Below, piece after piece: positions 1 through 28,419 of a stretch of 64,000 bases of DNA; the first letter of the stretch is position 1; the number at the start of each line of letters is the position of its first letter. The DNA is from Siniperca chuatsi. Its lineage: Eukaryota > Chordata > Actinopteri > Centrarchiformes > Sinipercidae. The stretch covers positions 22,987,206 through 23,051,205 of the forward strand of contig NC_058044.1 of assembly GCF_020085105.1 (NCBI RefSeq), in the 5' to 3' direction. The position numbers were made by a program, and so were the translations under genes. The notes under the pieces are model-generated. The model was given only the letters and a program-made list of their open reading frames with translations, made no database searches and was not told the origin of the DNA.

Positions 1-657
<657 letters not shown>

Positions 658-659
<2 letters not shown>

Positions 660-1352
660 ACCAATGGCTAGAGCGGGCTGGATTGAAGGACAGCACAGAG
701 GCACTCATCATGGCTGCACAGGAGCAGGCCCTGAGCACCAGAGCAATAGAGGCCCAGATCTACCACACCAGACAAGACCCAAGGTGTAGGCTGTGCAAGG
801 AGGCCCCTGAGACAATCCAGCAAATAACTGCAGGGTGTAAGATGCTGGCAGGAAAAGCATACATGGAGCGCCATAACCAAGTAGCTGGCATAGTGTACAG
901 GAACATCTGCACTGAGTATGGACTGGAAACCCAGAGGTCAAAGTGGGAAACACCTCCAAAGGTGGTAGAGAATGACCGAGCCAAGATCCTGTGGGACTTC
1001 CAGATACAGACTGACAGAATGGTAATGGCGAACCAGCCTGACATCGTGGTGGTTGACAAACAGCAGAGGAAAGCCGTTGTGGTTGACGTGGCGATACCAA
1101 GTGATGGCAACATCAGGAAAAAGGAACATGAGAAATTAGAGAAGTACCAAGGGCTCAGAGAAGAGCTGGAGAACAACAGTGGTGCCCGTGGTCATCGGAG
1201 CACTCGGGGCAGTGACCCCCAAACTGGAGGAGTGGCTACAGCAGATCCCTGGAAGAACACCAGACGTCTCGGTCCAGAAGAGTGCAGTACTGGGAACAGC
1301 AAAGATACTGCGCAGAACCCTCAAGCTCCCAGGCCTCTGGTAGAGGACCCGA
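658..1352 (+). pseudogene. Retrotransposon ORF remnant (endonuclease domain, frameshifted)
   Basis: This is the coding remnant of the LINE above. It is intact for roughly 175 codons covering the zinc motif and endonuclease core, then frameshifted at about 1180 relative to the family's C-terminus. The upstream part of the open frame is translated AT repeat and not protein. No start codon of its own is expected, because the copy is 5'-truncated. Family assignment is from recognition of conserved motifs, not from a search. Confidence 0.8.
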
Positions 1353-1402
1353 GCTCGAAGGATGAGATCACCCGCTGAGGGTGAAGGACAAAGTTTTTAT
1401 AT
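658..1402 (+). mobile_element. 5'-truncated Rex6/Dong (R4-clade) LINE, 3' end with restriction-like endonuclease
   Basis: The open frame from about 658 resembles the C-terminal part of fish Rex6/Dong-type non-LTR retrotransposons. A zinc-knuckle-like Cys-x2-Cys...Cys...His stretch ([18 protein letters not shown]) is followed by a PD-(D/E)xK-type restriction-like endonuclease core ([13 protein letters not shown] and [11 protein letters not shown]). The reverse transcriptase and all 5' sequence are missing. Near 1180 the frame breaks: the expected tail (beginning [12 protein letters not shown] and ending LPGLW before TAG at 1350-1352) continues in another frame, with some residues lost, so the copy is dead. 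The 3' end is a very short untranslated tail running into TTTTT(AT)n, as is typical for these elements. It lies in an intron of srl, antisense to that gene. Confidence 0.85.
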
Positions 1403-1407
1403 ATATA

Positions 1408-1467
<60 letters not shown>

Positions 1468-1490
1468 ATATATATATACATATAATATCC
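1397..1490. repeat. (TA)n microsatellite at LINE 3' tail
   Basis: About 70 bases of TA repeat follow the LINE's poly-T-like end, with a few ATCC/ACAT interruptions at its right margin. It could be the tail of the retrotransposon or the pre-existing target repeat. Confidence 0.9.
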
Positions 1491-1705
1491 AGGGTTTTGC
1501 TGCTACAGCCTTGTCTGGTGTGACCAGTAGCTTATGGTGGCTAACATTAGCTAATGTTAGAAAACTTTAGTTAGATATTGCTGTGTAACTAACATTCACA
1601 TCTTCAGCACCACTCTGGTGATTTACACTTGTTATCGATAATAGCTGTTTTTTTCTGTGCTCTCACTGACAAGCTGTGTCACAATTTAACAATCAGGTTT
1701 TATCA

Positions 1706-16289
<14,584 letters not shown>

Positions 16290-16325
16290 TTTGGCTGCCA
16301 GGGGCCTTCCCCTCATCTCCCCCGG

Positions 16326-16422
16326 CTATATATACTGCTCTGGCTAAAGGTCAGAGGGCATGCCGGTGGAGGTGGCGCCCAGCAACTGCATGGTATCAGC
16401 CATTGTGTGTCAGAACAGCTGC
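16326..16422 (-). promoter_or_regulatory. srl: srl promoter: TATA box with upstream E-boxes
   Basis: On the minus strand a TATATATA motif occupies 16334-16327, about 40 bases before the start codon at 16289, so transcription would begin near 16300. Upstream on that strand lie the E-boxes CAACTG-type (16383-16388) and AACAGCTGCC (16415-16423). The latter is a preferred MyoD/myogenin site, which fits a striated-muscle gene. Position and motifs are seen directly. Function is inferred. Confidence 0.65.
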
Positions 16423-16855
16423 CTGGTCCAATCAGGAATGTGTAGAGCAGAAAGAAGCAGGACAAAACTGGCTGGCCATGCTGTAGTCTTGTGGTTTTAT
16501 CACTGTGTTAAAGTCATTGATTTTAAGAGTAGATTTTAATGAGCTCATCTATTCAACTTTTAAATTCTAATTATCAGTACCATCCAGTAGTGTACTCGTG
16601 GCTTTCTACACCAACGTTCAGATGATAAAAAGGTATTTTTTTCTGTAAAAACATGCACATTTTGCAAAGCTAGAATGAGGCCTGTGTGCCACCTGTTTAT
16701 CAGAAATGTGAACTCCAGGCTGCAGAGCAACTTCTCTCTGCTGCTGCCAAATGAGGAGTCACTCAATGTCACCGCCTGGTGGACAAAAATGTTCATTTTG
16801 TGCACAGTTTTAAGTAAACTAGGAAGCAGAGGGGTGTAATAAAAAAAGTACAAAT

Positions 16856-16865
16856 TTTATTTATT
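16856..16865 (-). terminator. tfap4: tfap4 polyadenylation signal (candidate)
   Basis: TTTATTTATT on the plus strand gives two overlapping AATAAA hexamers for the minus strand, about 2.65 kb after the tfap4 stop codon. The stretch 16866-19520 has no coding signal, so it is best read as a long tfap4 3' UTR. No other clear hexamer pair sits nearer the srl promoter. Confidence 0.5.
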
Positions 16866-19520
16866 TTTTTTCATCTTTACAAAGGCCTGTTTACCCAAGT
16901 TTTTATAAACAAAATATAACAGCTTCTCATCGACCTGGACTGATGGGAAAAACAAAACAAAAATATAAGTCACAAAAATATAAAAAAATGCTTGTCACCA
17001 AAAATGGAAAACAGGACAAGAAAGACAGATGAAAAGACAGAAAAGCAGAACACAATAAACAGCTGTTGAGTCGTGTCACAGCAAAGAGTTTACAAAAAAA
17101 ATAAAATGGCAAAATAATATCTTCCTCATCATTGATTCAGGCAGTACAGAACAGCAAGTGCTTCATATCAAATATCTCAAATCCCACCAAAAGACAGCTG
17201 ACCAATAACAAACCTCAGCCTAAATCCAGGCTGTGGATTAACATTTGTCAGCAAAACACCAGTTTCACAAACAAAATATGAGAATTTCCCTCCATGTTTG
17301 GCATGAGAAACACTAGTCTAACCAGATATAAAATTGATGTCAGTGAGTGAATAGTGTCCACACATCTCACACAAGACAGTTTCACACTGAACGCATCAGT
17401 CATGTGTTAATGAAAAGAGAGGAAACCCGCAAAAAAAATAAAAATTAAAATAAACCAAATGTCCCGCTTTAGAAAAGAGAAAACAGCAATTAGTAACATG
17501 CATTCAATTGGCAACAGAGTTCAAAAGATACAAATCCAAATAAAAGGAATGTTTACAGCATCAAGTCAGCACATCAAATGGAGTATGACAGGAGGGAGGC
17601 TCCAAGCAGGGATTTCCAGTCAAATTCCCAAGAGAAATATGAGCAACAAAACATGAGGTGGACAGACTTGGTGCATTTTAGAGTGAGATGGGGATTTGGG
17701 GAGAGATCTGCAATTCAGTTCAGTGCTTTTCATTAGAGTTTTGCACTTTTTTTGGCATTTGATGCAGTGAAAACGTACATCGATCTATCAATTCGTGCTT
17801 AGTTTTCCAACTAAAGCTGCCGATCCTCTTGAGTTCCAAAATGCTGCTTTTTGGGTTGGAATTCAGGTGCGACCAGCATATGTTTTGAAGGGTTTTTCCC
17901 CCCCTTCTATTTATGTGAGCAAATCTCACAATGAAACAACACAAAATGTGCTGCCATTTGTAATCAGACACAACTCCTCCCTGCTCCCCTGCTCTCTAAG
18001 CAAGATGTGGAAATGACATCATTTCGCAAAAAATTCAGATAACCGTGATCAAGTGTGAAATGACATGTAGGGTTTGGGCCTCAGCTCACTGCTGGTCAGC
18101 AGAGCACCAGGTTGACAAAGAGCACCTTGCAAGTAGAGACTACATTCTTTGATACAAGCATGTCAAGTTTCATACATATACTGTAGGTGTAATGTACACA
18201 CCTATCAACGGTGCATAGACAACTTCACCTCATGTATAAGTGACACCAACAAATGTACTGAAGATGGAATTGCATAAACACCAAAAAACTCTAGTGCATA
18301 GTCACTGAAATCAACAAAACAAGACCAGAAGATAGACTGGAAGTCTTTAGAGGAAAACCGGAAGCCTTCATGCAAACTGAGCGTGTGAATCATGTTAATC
18401 TGTTTCAATAAATTCATATGCAAGGTCTAAGTTTGATTCGGTCAAACTGTCTAAGATTTTAAGTTAACACCACCCACTAAAATGCTGTTTCTGTTCTGAC
18501 AATTAACCAACATTTGGTTCTTTTTTTAAAATCCTGGGTTTTTTTTTGGTTAGGGGTGCAACAACAACCAGTCGCCAGTAGATAACAAATTAAATTGAAA
18601 TCCATACTTTTGCAAAATTCACCTCTAGGCTTCCGGTTCCCTGTGAAAACCTGACAAACCTCCAATTTTAAGTTGTTAATCTCAATATAACAAAATGTTC
18701 AACTTCAACATTCAGTAACCCTGACAGAAAGAAAAAAAAAAGTCAACAAAAACATGAAAAACATTCAAAACAAAAGATGATCAATGTAAATTGTTCAACA
18801 GCTTATTCTGTAAGGGCTTATTTAGATATCAAAAACACAACCTTTTTTTTCAAGTAAATCAGACATAATTTCATTCAACATCTATCCTCAAATTAGCTTT
18901 GTGACTGAATTTGAATTTTTCCCAAACTTTGTAATTTAGAAATGCCTTCTGTTGTAGTTTAAGTTGGGTTTCGTGGCCACTGGCACTAGAATATCACCTA
19001 AGTTAAGACTGGGGGAAGAAATAAATGCAACTCCATGTCCCTTTTCAGAATCAAGAGCTCCTTGCTTATTGTGTCATTACATTCAACTCTCCATTGTACC
19101 GACTCCATCAATTTGCAGCACAAATAATACTGTCAGCGTGCCAGTGACGACAGGTAACTGTGATACTGCGACTGTATGTAGCACACATAAACACAAGGAC
19201 GGACTGATGCTGATAGCTTTTTACACGAGGAGACCCTCAAGTTTTCAAGTAGCCACAGACCGGCTCTGACATTGAAAAACACCCTTCAGAAACCCCACAG
19301 GGCCTCCTCTGCACGCTGACCATCCTGACCATGTTTTCAATCTTCAGAGATTTTACAGTACAAGACTGACACAGAGCTTAACCACTGGATGTAAGAGTTT
19401 GGATAATGCCAAAGAAAGATTTTTTTTTTTTGAAGTAGTCAAGCTCCTGGAGGGAATCTTACAGTGAGTAGGTATTTTTTAAGTGTTTGTTTGTGTGTGT
19501 GTGCCAGTTCATGGGGCGGA

Positions 19521-22500
19521 TCAGTTCATTGAGCAGTCCTCTCCCTCTGTGTCGGTGTCTGTGTCCGAGCAGGCGGTGTCCATGGCGACGTGGGCGGGGC
19601 TAACGATGACCGCTCGCCTCTGCTCCTCCTCTGCGCTCGCTCTCCTCTCCTGAGTGCGTTCGATGTGCTGGATGGCCTGAAAGCAGAGGAGGAAAAACAC
19701 TGAAGGCTGCAGCAAATATTCAGTCCACTGAGACAATTCTTAAAAAAAAAAAAAATACACTATGAAATGATATGAACAAACTCCTACCTGCACAATAGTG
19801 TCCAGGTTCTGTCTGGACGTGGACACAGTGCTGGTGTGGACAGACGGGCTCATGGTCACCACAGTGACGTGATGGTGGGGGTGCTGGGTTAGTGTTGGGG
19901 CTGGGACGATGACCGTGGGGTGGTGGGTTGGGGCAGGGGGAGTGGGAGGAGCCAGCACCTGGAGGACACACAAAATATGAACAAAATAAAAATGTGTTTT
20001 TTTTTTAAATTACATCTGTGTGTATTTACATATAACTGTTACTGCTGAGCTCTGCATCATTTATAGGCCAGTGATTTAAAAGACTCACTGCAGAAGCCAT
20101 TTGAGCAAACTGCAGTGTCTTAAGGTTTGGCGCGCGCGCGTGTTTCTGACCTGTGGACTGTGTGTTTGTCTGTCGGCGGAGTGGATCTGCTGCAGCCGTA
20201 ACAGCGTCTGGCTCTGGAGGAGCGCCTGCTCCTCCTCTACCTGCTGGGTGATCACCTTCAGACGCTCTGGGTGCAGCTGGGTGTCCAGAGATCGCAACTG
20301 CACACAAACACAGGTATGTGTTTATTACATTAAGAACCATTTAAGCACCAATTTAAGGGCAGCTCAAAACATATCCATGGCCTCTGAATTATTTCATAAA
20401 TAAATATATAATAATATATAATTCAAACAAAGTTAACATTACAATATCAATGAATGCTAATGTGTACAATTTGCATTGAACAATAAAACTATTAGATGGA
20501 TACAATTGAAGATTTGTTAATAATACATTAATGCATGGTAACAACAGTAGTATTTAATTCTGAGAGAAATTGTATGCTGCATTTGCTTTTTATTGTGACT
20601 TCAGACAAAACACCTGTGCATCATGTAGTATTGTTCTATTAAAATGTATTATTAAACAAAAACACTGAATTAGTGCCCAGCTCAATTTGGACTCTTTCTA
20701 TGTCAACACTGCATCTCCTCTACTGTTTACTTTCCTCTTTCACTACTTGTTTAAGTTCCTGTTTGTCTTCACCAGCTGTTCAATCCCCTTTGTCTTAACC
20801 TGCTGTTCAGGTAGATCCAGGATGTGAGCTTATCAGCAACTGGCTGGTGTACTGGTAAATCTTTCAACGCCACCCGCTACCACCTTGTTAAGGTGACTGA
20901 TAATCACGTAGAGGACCCATATACTGAAATGGCTGGTAAGACTGAAAAAAATAAAAATAAATAGCCTGGGTATTTTGGTAGTTTATGTCCACTGTGACCA
21001 CATGACCATTTCATAGCCTGGTGATGTGGATAACTTCTCTTATCCACATTGTCCTTGCAAATTGCAATTATAGTGATGATACATCACATTGGCATTTAGT
21101 TTGAGTTGGCACAGACACAGAATCGCAAATCAATCAAAATGTCATAAGCACAGACTAGAGTGAGAGAGAAGTTTAATGTCTGAGAATCAAAAAGTTACTG
21201 TTATTGTTAAGTCTAATTACTCCTTCGCTACTGAAGTAAAGAACAGGGAAAAGGACCTGAGTAATAAAGAACCTCGGCTCCTCCTTTTGTCTCACCTGCT
21301 CCTCCATCTGCATACGAGCAGAGCGCTCCTTGTCCAGTTGCTGTCGCAGCTCTAACATCTCCCTCCTCAGCTCCTCGATTTTCTCCTCCTCCAGCGTGTC
21401 TGGAGACCCGATCCCTTCATCCTTCTCCTCTGCTCGCCTCCTTTTCGGTGATGAGCCGCTAAAGTCCTGTAGTGACAGAGAGGCCACACATGGTTAAATG
21501 TAAAACAGACAACACGCATATTTACATATTAAAACTTAGCATGTGGGTGGGAGTGCTGCAAAACACAACTATCATAGCACACAATCTGAGGAGTTTCCAC
21601 TCTATTTAAAAACAGCACATGCTGTGTGTGCGGAGTTGAACAAATGACCGGTGTGAAAATAAAATAAAATGCCAGGTGAACCAACAGAGTGGTAAACAAA
21701 TGAGACTGGTAAACACACATTTTTCACATGGCTGCATACAGACTGAGAAAGTACTGTAATGTCTTTGCCAACACTTGCAAGCTGTGCAAATATGAAATTA
21801 AAATTTGGCTGCAATGATACTTGCATAGGTAATCACTAAGATATTTAATAAACAGCACTACCTGATATGCTGTGTGATCATCAGCTGATAGATGATGCAA
21901 CATCACACCCCCCACCTGCACCACATTTAAACCGTACCCTACATAACAGGGCCCACACTGGCACGGCCCAGCGAAGCACAGCCTACAGAAGAGTGACTTT
22001 TTCCCGAGGCAGACTTGAGCCAGACAGGGAAATGTTTTCTCATGAGACACTGTATCTCTCTATATCTCTATAAAATGGGCTAGACACAATTGTGATGAAA
22101 ATGGCACATGCTGTTACCTGGATGAAGCGTTTGAGCTGGTTGTTCTGTGCCAGGAGCTGTGTCTTTTCCTGCTCCAAGGCAAAGATGTAGTCCGCTGTCT
22201 GCTGCAAGATGGCCGCCTGGCAGGGACGGACCAAAAAAAGTGAATGTGAGAACAGCGCATGGACAAATAACTTTGACATTCTCACAAAACAAGCTTTGTC
22301 GTAATGTGTCGTGATCAACGCTGTCACAAGGGAGATCTTTTCTATGCGTCAGTTTTCTGCACCTTGCTGAGCTTCTCTCCGTCTGTGTGGGGCAGGAGTG
22401 TTTTGAGGGACTGGAAGCCTGCGTTGATACTCTGCATGCGCCGGCGTTCGTTGCTGTTGGCAATCTCTCGGCGGATTCGTCTCTCCTGGTCCTGGGCTGT

Positions 22501-23776
22501 CTCTGGACTAAGGGGGATGTTGGCCAGGCTGAGGGAGGAGAAGGAGAGAGACGATCATTATTCTGTCCATGAAGGCTTTGGGTCCAATGAGAACGTATAA
22601 GCTCCTCTCTGACGCACATTTGATCCTTCTTCTTGCTCAGGTTTTTGGGAAAAGGAAGAAAGATTCTCCTTACAAATAATTTTAACAAGCTGTTAACGTC
22701 ACAGGTAATGCAGCTAAATTAAAAGGTGACATAATGTGAAAGTGGAAAAAATTTAATTTGCACAATCAGCACACACCTCTGAAACAAATTTGCTATTCTT
22801 AGCCAAATGAATAAACAAACAGCAACATTAAAAATTGCAATGAGCTGATCTCTGACATGGACTCCTTAAACCTGGAACTTTATTAGGCTGTAGTCCCGAC
22901 CTATATAAATTCCTCAGTCAAGCTGCCTGGAGGTCTTCGAGTTTGGCCGAACTCAGTGCCCCCTCACACACCTCCACCCCATGAGGTTGGATGTTATGGT
23001 GGCAAAACCTCCTCTGTCTTATTTACTCAGGGAGAGAAATACGCGAACCATTAAGCCTTACAAGTACCACGGTGACAAGAAGACAACAAACCTCGAGAAC
23101 CAGATCTGGGATGTTATCGAAATGAAAAAGGTCAGAGGACACAGCTCACCTGGCTCTAAATAGTTATTTTCTACAAAAGATGAGTGTGTGGGTGTGCAGT
23201 CATACTCTAAAGTTCAGTGCTAAATTCAGTAATCTGATTTGATTACAAACGGTGTGTCTACAAGCCAGTTACGTCAGCTTAACTAAAAGCTAAAAAACAG
23301 AGCAAACATCCTAAAAATAACATAAAAACACCATTATGATGTATGCACACTCCTTCTAAAATAAGCTATGGGTCCTTAAATTGCTTTATTTCATGCCTCA
23401 ATTTTATCTAACTTTGAAAGCTTTGGGAGCGGTTCTCTTAAATGTATCTTAATCTACTGGTTACACCCTTTATAATGAATGTACGCAGACTGAGGAGCAT
23501 AAGCAACATTTAAGGCTTAATTTGGCCATTTCATCCCTCAAAAGTTATTTATTGTGCACATGCTCACTTAATGTGAGATGTTCAAGGGGGCTTTAAGAAA
23601 TATAATGAAGGAGTTTTGTCCCATAGTGGTTTCAAATGTACAGTGTGGCGAAACAATTAACTACAGAATAAAAGATGATCAATTTAAGTTTTGTAAATGT
23701 CAATCAAAGATCGATATCCGTCCATCATCACTAAGGCATAAATATTAAAAGGTGTGCCTTTTACATATTACATATA

Positions 23777-23810
<34 letters not shown>

Positions 23811-23814
23811 GTGA

Positions 23815-23867
<53 letters not shown>

Positions 23868-25041
23868 AATAAAGTATATCCATGCCACACATAAATTGTG
23901 TACATATAGCTTCCTATGCACAAATGTTTACTTCGGGATGAGTAAAATACATCTTATACTATTGCTTGTTGACACAAATCATCTATCCCACACCGGTGAA
24001 ACGTGTCGGAGTTTTTTTAAAGTTCAGAGCTGAAATCAGCTGTTGTCAGCCGTCGTTGCCAGGAGCTGCGGACCTTCAACATGGCCGCCGGAGGGCGCGT
24101 CTGGAAGTCTGGACGGCAGCAGCAGCAATGAAATGTGACTCCGCCAGCAGCGGCAGCAGCAGCAGGCCCCCTGGCATCATGGAGAACAATGCTTTCTACC
24201 CTACCGTTAGCACTAAGCTAGCAAATACACATTGACCTGCTACTAACGGATGTAGATTTGTGTCCGTCGTTACATTTTGACGACGTGTTTCAGTTGAACA
24301 AGCTGGTACATATGGGTAAAAATAAGTCAATACATACACAATACGGTTAGAATCGAGTGCGTTGTTATAGCTAACGAGTTAGCCAAGCTAAGCTAATTGT
24401 AGCACACGACACAGCCATGGCTGCTGCGCGGAGCATTATTTAACTACGCATATAGCATAGCCCGAACCCCATTTTAGGCACCTGTATTTAATTTACATAG
24501 AAATACATTACACATACAAGTTATTCGGTGGAAACAGCGAGGAGTATCGTGACAAACATGTGATTTGGTGTATAGCAGCAAAGCGGCGGGCAACACGTTA
24601 TCTACCACGTGGTTGGTGTTCAACTGGACGCGAATGTATCGATTTCATCTCGCTGATTTACATATTTCCGAGCTGAATGGCTGCAAATATGCCCTGTGGG
24701 TTAGTACATATATGTCGGCCAGCAAATGTAATAACATGAGTTAAATTACCCCGTGTCCTCGCCGCCAACAGCAGCAGCTGGCCAACAAGCTGCTAATTTC
24801 TACAACCATGCTCCTGCTTCCAATATATCGCAGCGAAGCTAACGCCTAGCATGCTAACTAAAGTCAGACTGCATCACACACACACTACAGCCACATGAGG
24901 GATGAATTGTGCGTGCAGTTTCGTATCAACAAAAAAATAGCTAGCCACACACCTGCAGAGACCTCCAATAACATCCTTCTCCGTCTTCTTGAAGTGTTGT
25001 AAGGACGGTATCTTCTCTGTCGGCATCATGAAATATTCCAT
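19521..25041 (-). CDS. tfap4: Transcription factor AP-4 (bHLH-leucine zipper), complete
   Basis: A nuclear E-box (CAGCTG) binding factor of 332 codons (human is 338 residues). Exons, minus strand: 25041-24953, 22528-22363, 22216-22118, 21466-21296, 20297-20151, 19958-19788, 19676-19521. All are GT-AG with matching phases. The start MEYFMMPTEKIPSL matches the vertebrate N-terminus; the open frame extends upstream without an ATG. The basic region (ERRIRREIANSNERRRMQ, about 45-62) and helix-loop-helix (SINAGFQSLKTLLPH...DYIFALEQEK) are followed by the first zipper, the KRRRAEEKDEGIGSPD nuclear-signal region, a second zipper (EELRREMLELRQQLDKE), a Gln/Leu stretch, the APTHHPTVIVPAP Pro/His segment and an acidic tail (CSDTDTDTEGEDCSMN). 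It is tandem with srl. Confidence 0.96.
23761..23870. repeat. (AT)n/(CA)n compound microsatellite
   Basis: An AT run at about 23789-23810 and a CA run at about 23829-23856 with flanking TATA units, inside tfap4 intron 1. There is no coding signal. Confidence 0.93.
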
Positions 25042-27384
25042 GCTGTCGAAGCCACCTTCTGTAGTCCGTGTTTTCTGTTTTTTTTTTCCTTCCTCCACTG
25101 CTGTCCTTGTTAAAATATAATGATGTACGTTTTTAGCGCAGAGCTCTCGCTGTACTCCTCAATGGCGCATATCTTAAAATATAGCTTCAAAATCTGGCAA
25201 TCTGAAGACTAGAGTTAGAAAAATAAAAGTAAGTTCAAGCTGTGTTGCTTCCCACAGCTGATGGGGTTCCCTCCAATGTGTGTGTGTGTGTGTGGCTGTT
25301 TGCCTCCGCCTACTACGTGTCTCTGTCTGTCTGTGTGTTTGTGTGTGTGTCTGCTGCTGCCTCCGCCTACTACGTGTGTGTGTGCGTGCGCGCAGCTGGT
25401 CTGTGTGAGGCGGGAAACAGCTGGTTGGAATCAGAGACGGTTTTCCGGAGAGCAGAACAAACAGACCTGCAGGAGCGTCACTGTGTGACTGCAGTGCTGC
25501 AAATCAAACCCTCATACAGAAAATGAAAGCTAGCAGCTAGCACAAAAGCGCTAATGACTGTGTAATAGCACATCTATCAGCAAGCAGGAACAAACTAGAG
25601 CTAACAAACATTAGTGGATGAAATAACTGTTGGATAATGTGTCATGTTATGCGACAACTATTTCTGAAAAACCGCTATAGTTTACTGTAGCCACAGTTAG
25701 GCATCTGCATAGTTCACTTAAATTACGGATGTTCACATAATCATTTTTCTTATCAAGGCTAGATTACCAGCTGGGCAAAGTGGTAAACCCAGGTTCACCA
25801 TGTCACTATTAGTTTAATTAATTTAATTGCACATTTGTTTGTTAATAGTGTATGCATCACTAAATCGCATTAAAAACCGAAATGATAGTGTACACCTGCA
25901 TTATTACCTAATGTGGAGGCCCCATCAATAGGGGCCCACAGCTCATTTTTGCCCCAGGGCCCCCCCCCAGTGGATTCTGGCTATTATTTACCAGATTACC
26001 ATTTGAAATGACCCCTTCTGTCATTTTTCATTTCGAGGTCAAGGTCATGTTCAAGTTTAGGTTTATTTGTCAATTCAACTGTAGGAAATATAGTTAGAAA
26101 AGAAACAAAACTGTTTCTTTTTGACCAGAACATCAAACTGACGATATGTCAGACAAAAACATCAAGACAATCACATAAAACATCTTTCTCTAAATATATA
26201 ATACTATAATATAATGTAATACTAAGCACCACCAAAAGTTGTGTTAAATTACACACACAAGTTGGAGTTTGATAACTTATGATATATTTGTCATTTAAAA
26301 AAAAATACTAAGCAAATAATCAATTAATAATAAAATAATAATGAAAATAATCTTTAGTTACAGGCTTAAATATACAGTATTTTGTGCAGTTGCAATTTTC
26401 CATGCCCATTTTCCTCTTTCATCACAAAGTGAAAAATAAATAATTTACAAAAAATATGAAAGATTTCACCTGAAAGGTTGCATAAGTTTACTATGTCGGG
26501 AGGCAATGATGTAAAAGGCAATGTATACATAACATATCCAGCATAAACAGTCCAGCATGGTACAGCAGGTGGCAGTAATGCACCACAAAAGCAAAAGCAG
26601 GATGCTGCATTTACATGAAAAATATTACTGGCAAAAAAAGAGCTGTCAACGTGTAGAACTGGGAGTAAAGTTGTCGTGCACAGATGCATAATAACCTGAG
26701 GGTGGAATAAAATGCTACATTTTGGATATAAAGGAATTGATGGATCCTGAATCATTTCAGTTGGTAACCCTGAATTGACAAAACATAAATGGCAAATCCT
26801 ATTCAAACCTGTTTTTGTGAATGAAGAGACTCGACCAGTAATGCCAAGTAAGTTTAGATAAAAAGATTTGAGTGTTAAATCTACAAGACAAGATCTATGA
26901 GTGTGCAAAGATAGAGAGTGTCACTACATTGGCAACAATACTTCTTTTGACTGCTCTCTTCATACTGGGAAGCTCTCAGCTTTGGCAGTTTGTACCTCTT
27001 GCATGATCCTAAATATGATATTGTGGTTAACTCCAGTGTGGTAATGTGTGTACAGTAACTGATGCAAGGCACTGCTAAGAAACTGCAAACATGCTCAGAC
27101 AACTTCATCTAAATAAATAAGTCAAGTCCATATGGTCTACCATTTGAACTGCTCAGGTTAGGCCCCTGCAATGAAAATATCTCTAAGACCACAAATACTG
27201 TACAGTTCCCCCTGTTTTTGCCTTCTGCATGTTACTGTGTTGAACACAATTTACATTCTCGAGCTGTATTTCAAAGGGATTTTCTGATGGTCTTCACTTC
27301 TCAAATGTGCCAAAACGCAGAGTAGTTTGTTCTGTAAGGCAGCACTGTATGCAAAACACACCTCAAGTAGTGTTTTTTTAGGTT
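25042..27384. other. Intergenic region between mvb12a and tfap4
   Basis: This holds the tfap4 5' UTR and promoter side (25042 to about 25450), where an imperfect 19-base direct duplication around GCCTCCGCCTACTACGTGT occurs twice (about 25302 and 25359) among TG repeats. From about 25550 to 27384 the DNA is AT-rich without coding signals. The minus-strand open frame at 26366-26908 has no splice context or recognisable domain and looks like chance. Confidence 0.7.
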
Positions 27385-27390
27385 TTTATT
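27385..27390 (-). terminator. mvb12a: mvb12a polyadenylation signal (candidate)
   Basis: TTTATT on the plus strand gives AATAAA on the minus strand, about 1 kb after the mvb12a stop codon. The interval 27391-28419 is AT-rich, has no coding signal and is consistent with a 3' UTR. Confidence 0.45.
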
Positions 27391-28419
27391 TTTTCCATGC
27401 AATAAAAGTTTCCTATACAGACCTTAAAAACAATAACACATAACTTTATGTATTGTACAATGAAAAAGATAAATATTTGGCCCTAATTCTGCCAGAAAGT
27501 AAAAAAAAAAAAAGAAAAGAAAAAAGATTCTCTTCCCTTACCCCCCACACATCTTGTTTAAGTATGACTAACACACAGAGAAAAATATACAACCTTCCTC
27601 CATTCACCTTAAAATAGGATATATTCTTCTTTGGAATAATACAAACCTGATAGGATGCTACTCTTCATACAAGAAATATCCTATATCCAACATTTAGTGT
27701 TTCTAGCGTGTTCAGTTAAACATTTGCAGCAAAGTTCATCCACCAATATTATAGCTTTGCTTTATACATTCTTAAACAATTAAAGATGTGTAGCACTCAA
27801 GGACATCAAGTAAAATACAACACAGCCATCTTCAATAGCAAGTGCATCTTTATGATATAATAAAGCATTTTTTAGCAAACAATTAGTCTGAATTTGACAG
27901 TGGGCTTAATGCTGCCGATGAGTAGCCCCAAACAGCAGATACTCTACTCTACATCTCTAACCTTGTAAAGCCTTTAAAGACTGTATTCCTACACACAGTC
28001 TAAAGACATGTTAAGACAATATAATTACAAGCATGCTTCCTTTCAAACAGGCCTTTCCTTTGGCAAATAGAAACTTGGAATGCTTGAAAATGGTAATGGA
28101 GTATAGACTTAACATGATAGACAAATAAAAAGGAATGCAAGGGATAAGTGTGGCATGTCAACCAAACAGCCAAACCATCTAAACGGCTTTCAAGTATGAT
28201 TGTCAGTCCCATGTAGAAGGCTAGTACCCATAGATGACCTTTTAATTGACCCTGTTATGATAAATCCTTTCCACTTGAAGCTCAACATTGTAAGCCTACA
28301 GTGTACATGTAGGCAAGATCATCCTTCATCTGTACCATAATGTGAGATGTCATGCTAAATGCCTTTGGACAGAGCAAAACGCAGAAGTCTGATACTGTTG
28401 CTTTGTCAAAGTTCAAAGA

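Noticed and set aside
22080-22688. 202-codon minus-strand frame across tfap4 exons 2-3
   Set aside because: It runs through an intron in a frame different from the bHLH reading frame; shadow of tfap4.
25042-25098. In-frame upstream extension of tfap4 (EEGKKKQKTRTTEGG...)
   Set aside because: The frame is open but begins at GTG rather than ATG, and known TFAP4 proteins start at MEYF.
26366-26908. 180-codon minus-strand frame between tfap4 and mvb12a
   Set aside because: No recognisable domain, AT-rich composition and no promoter or splice context; chance open frame.
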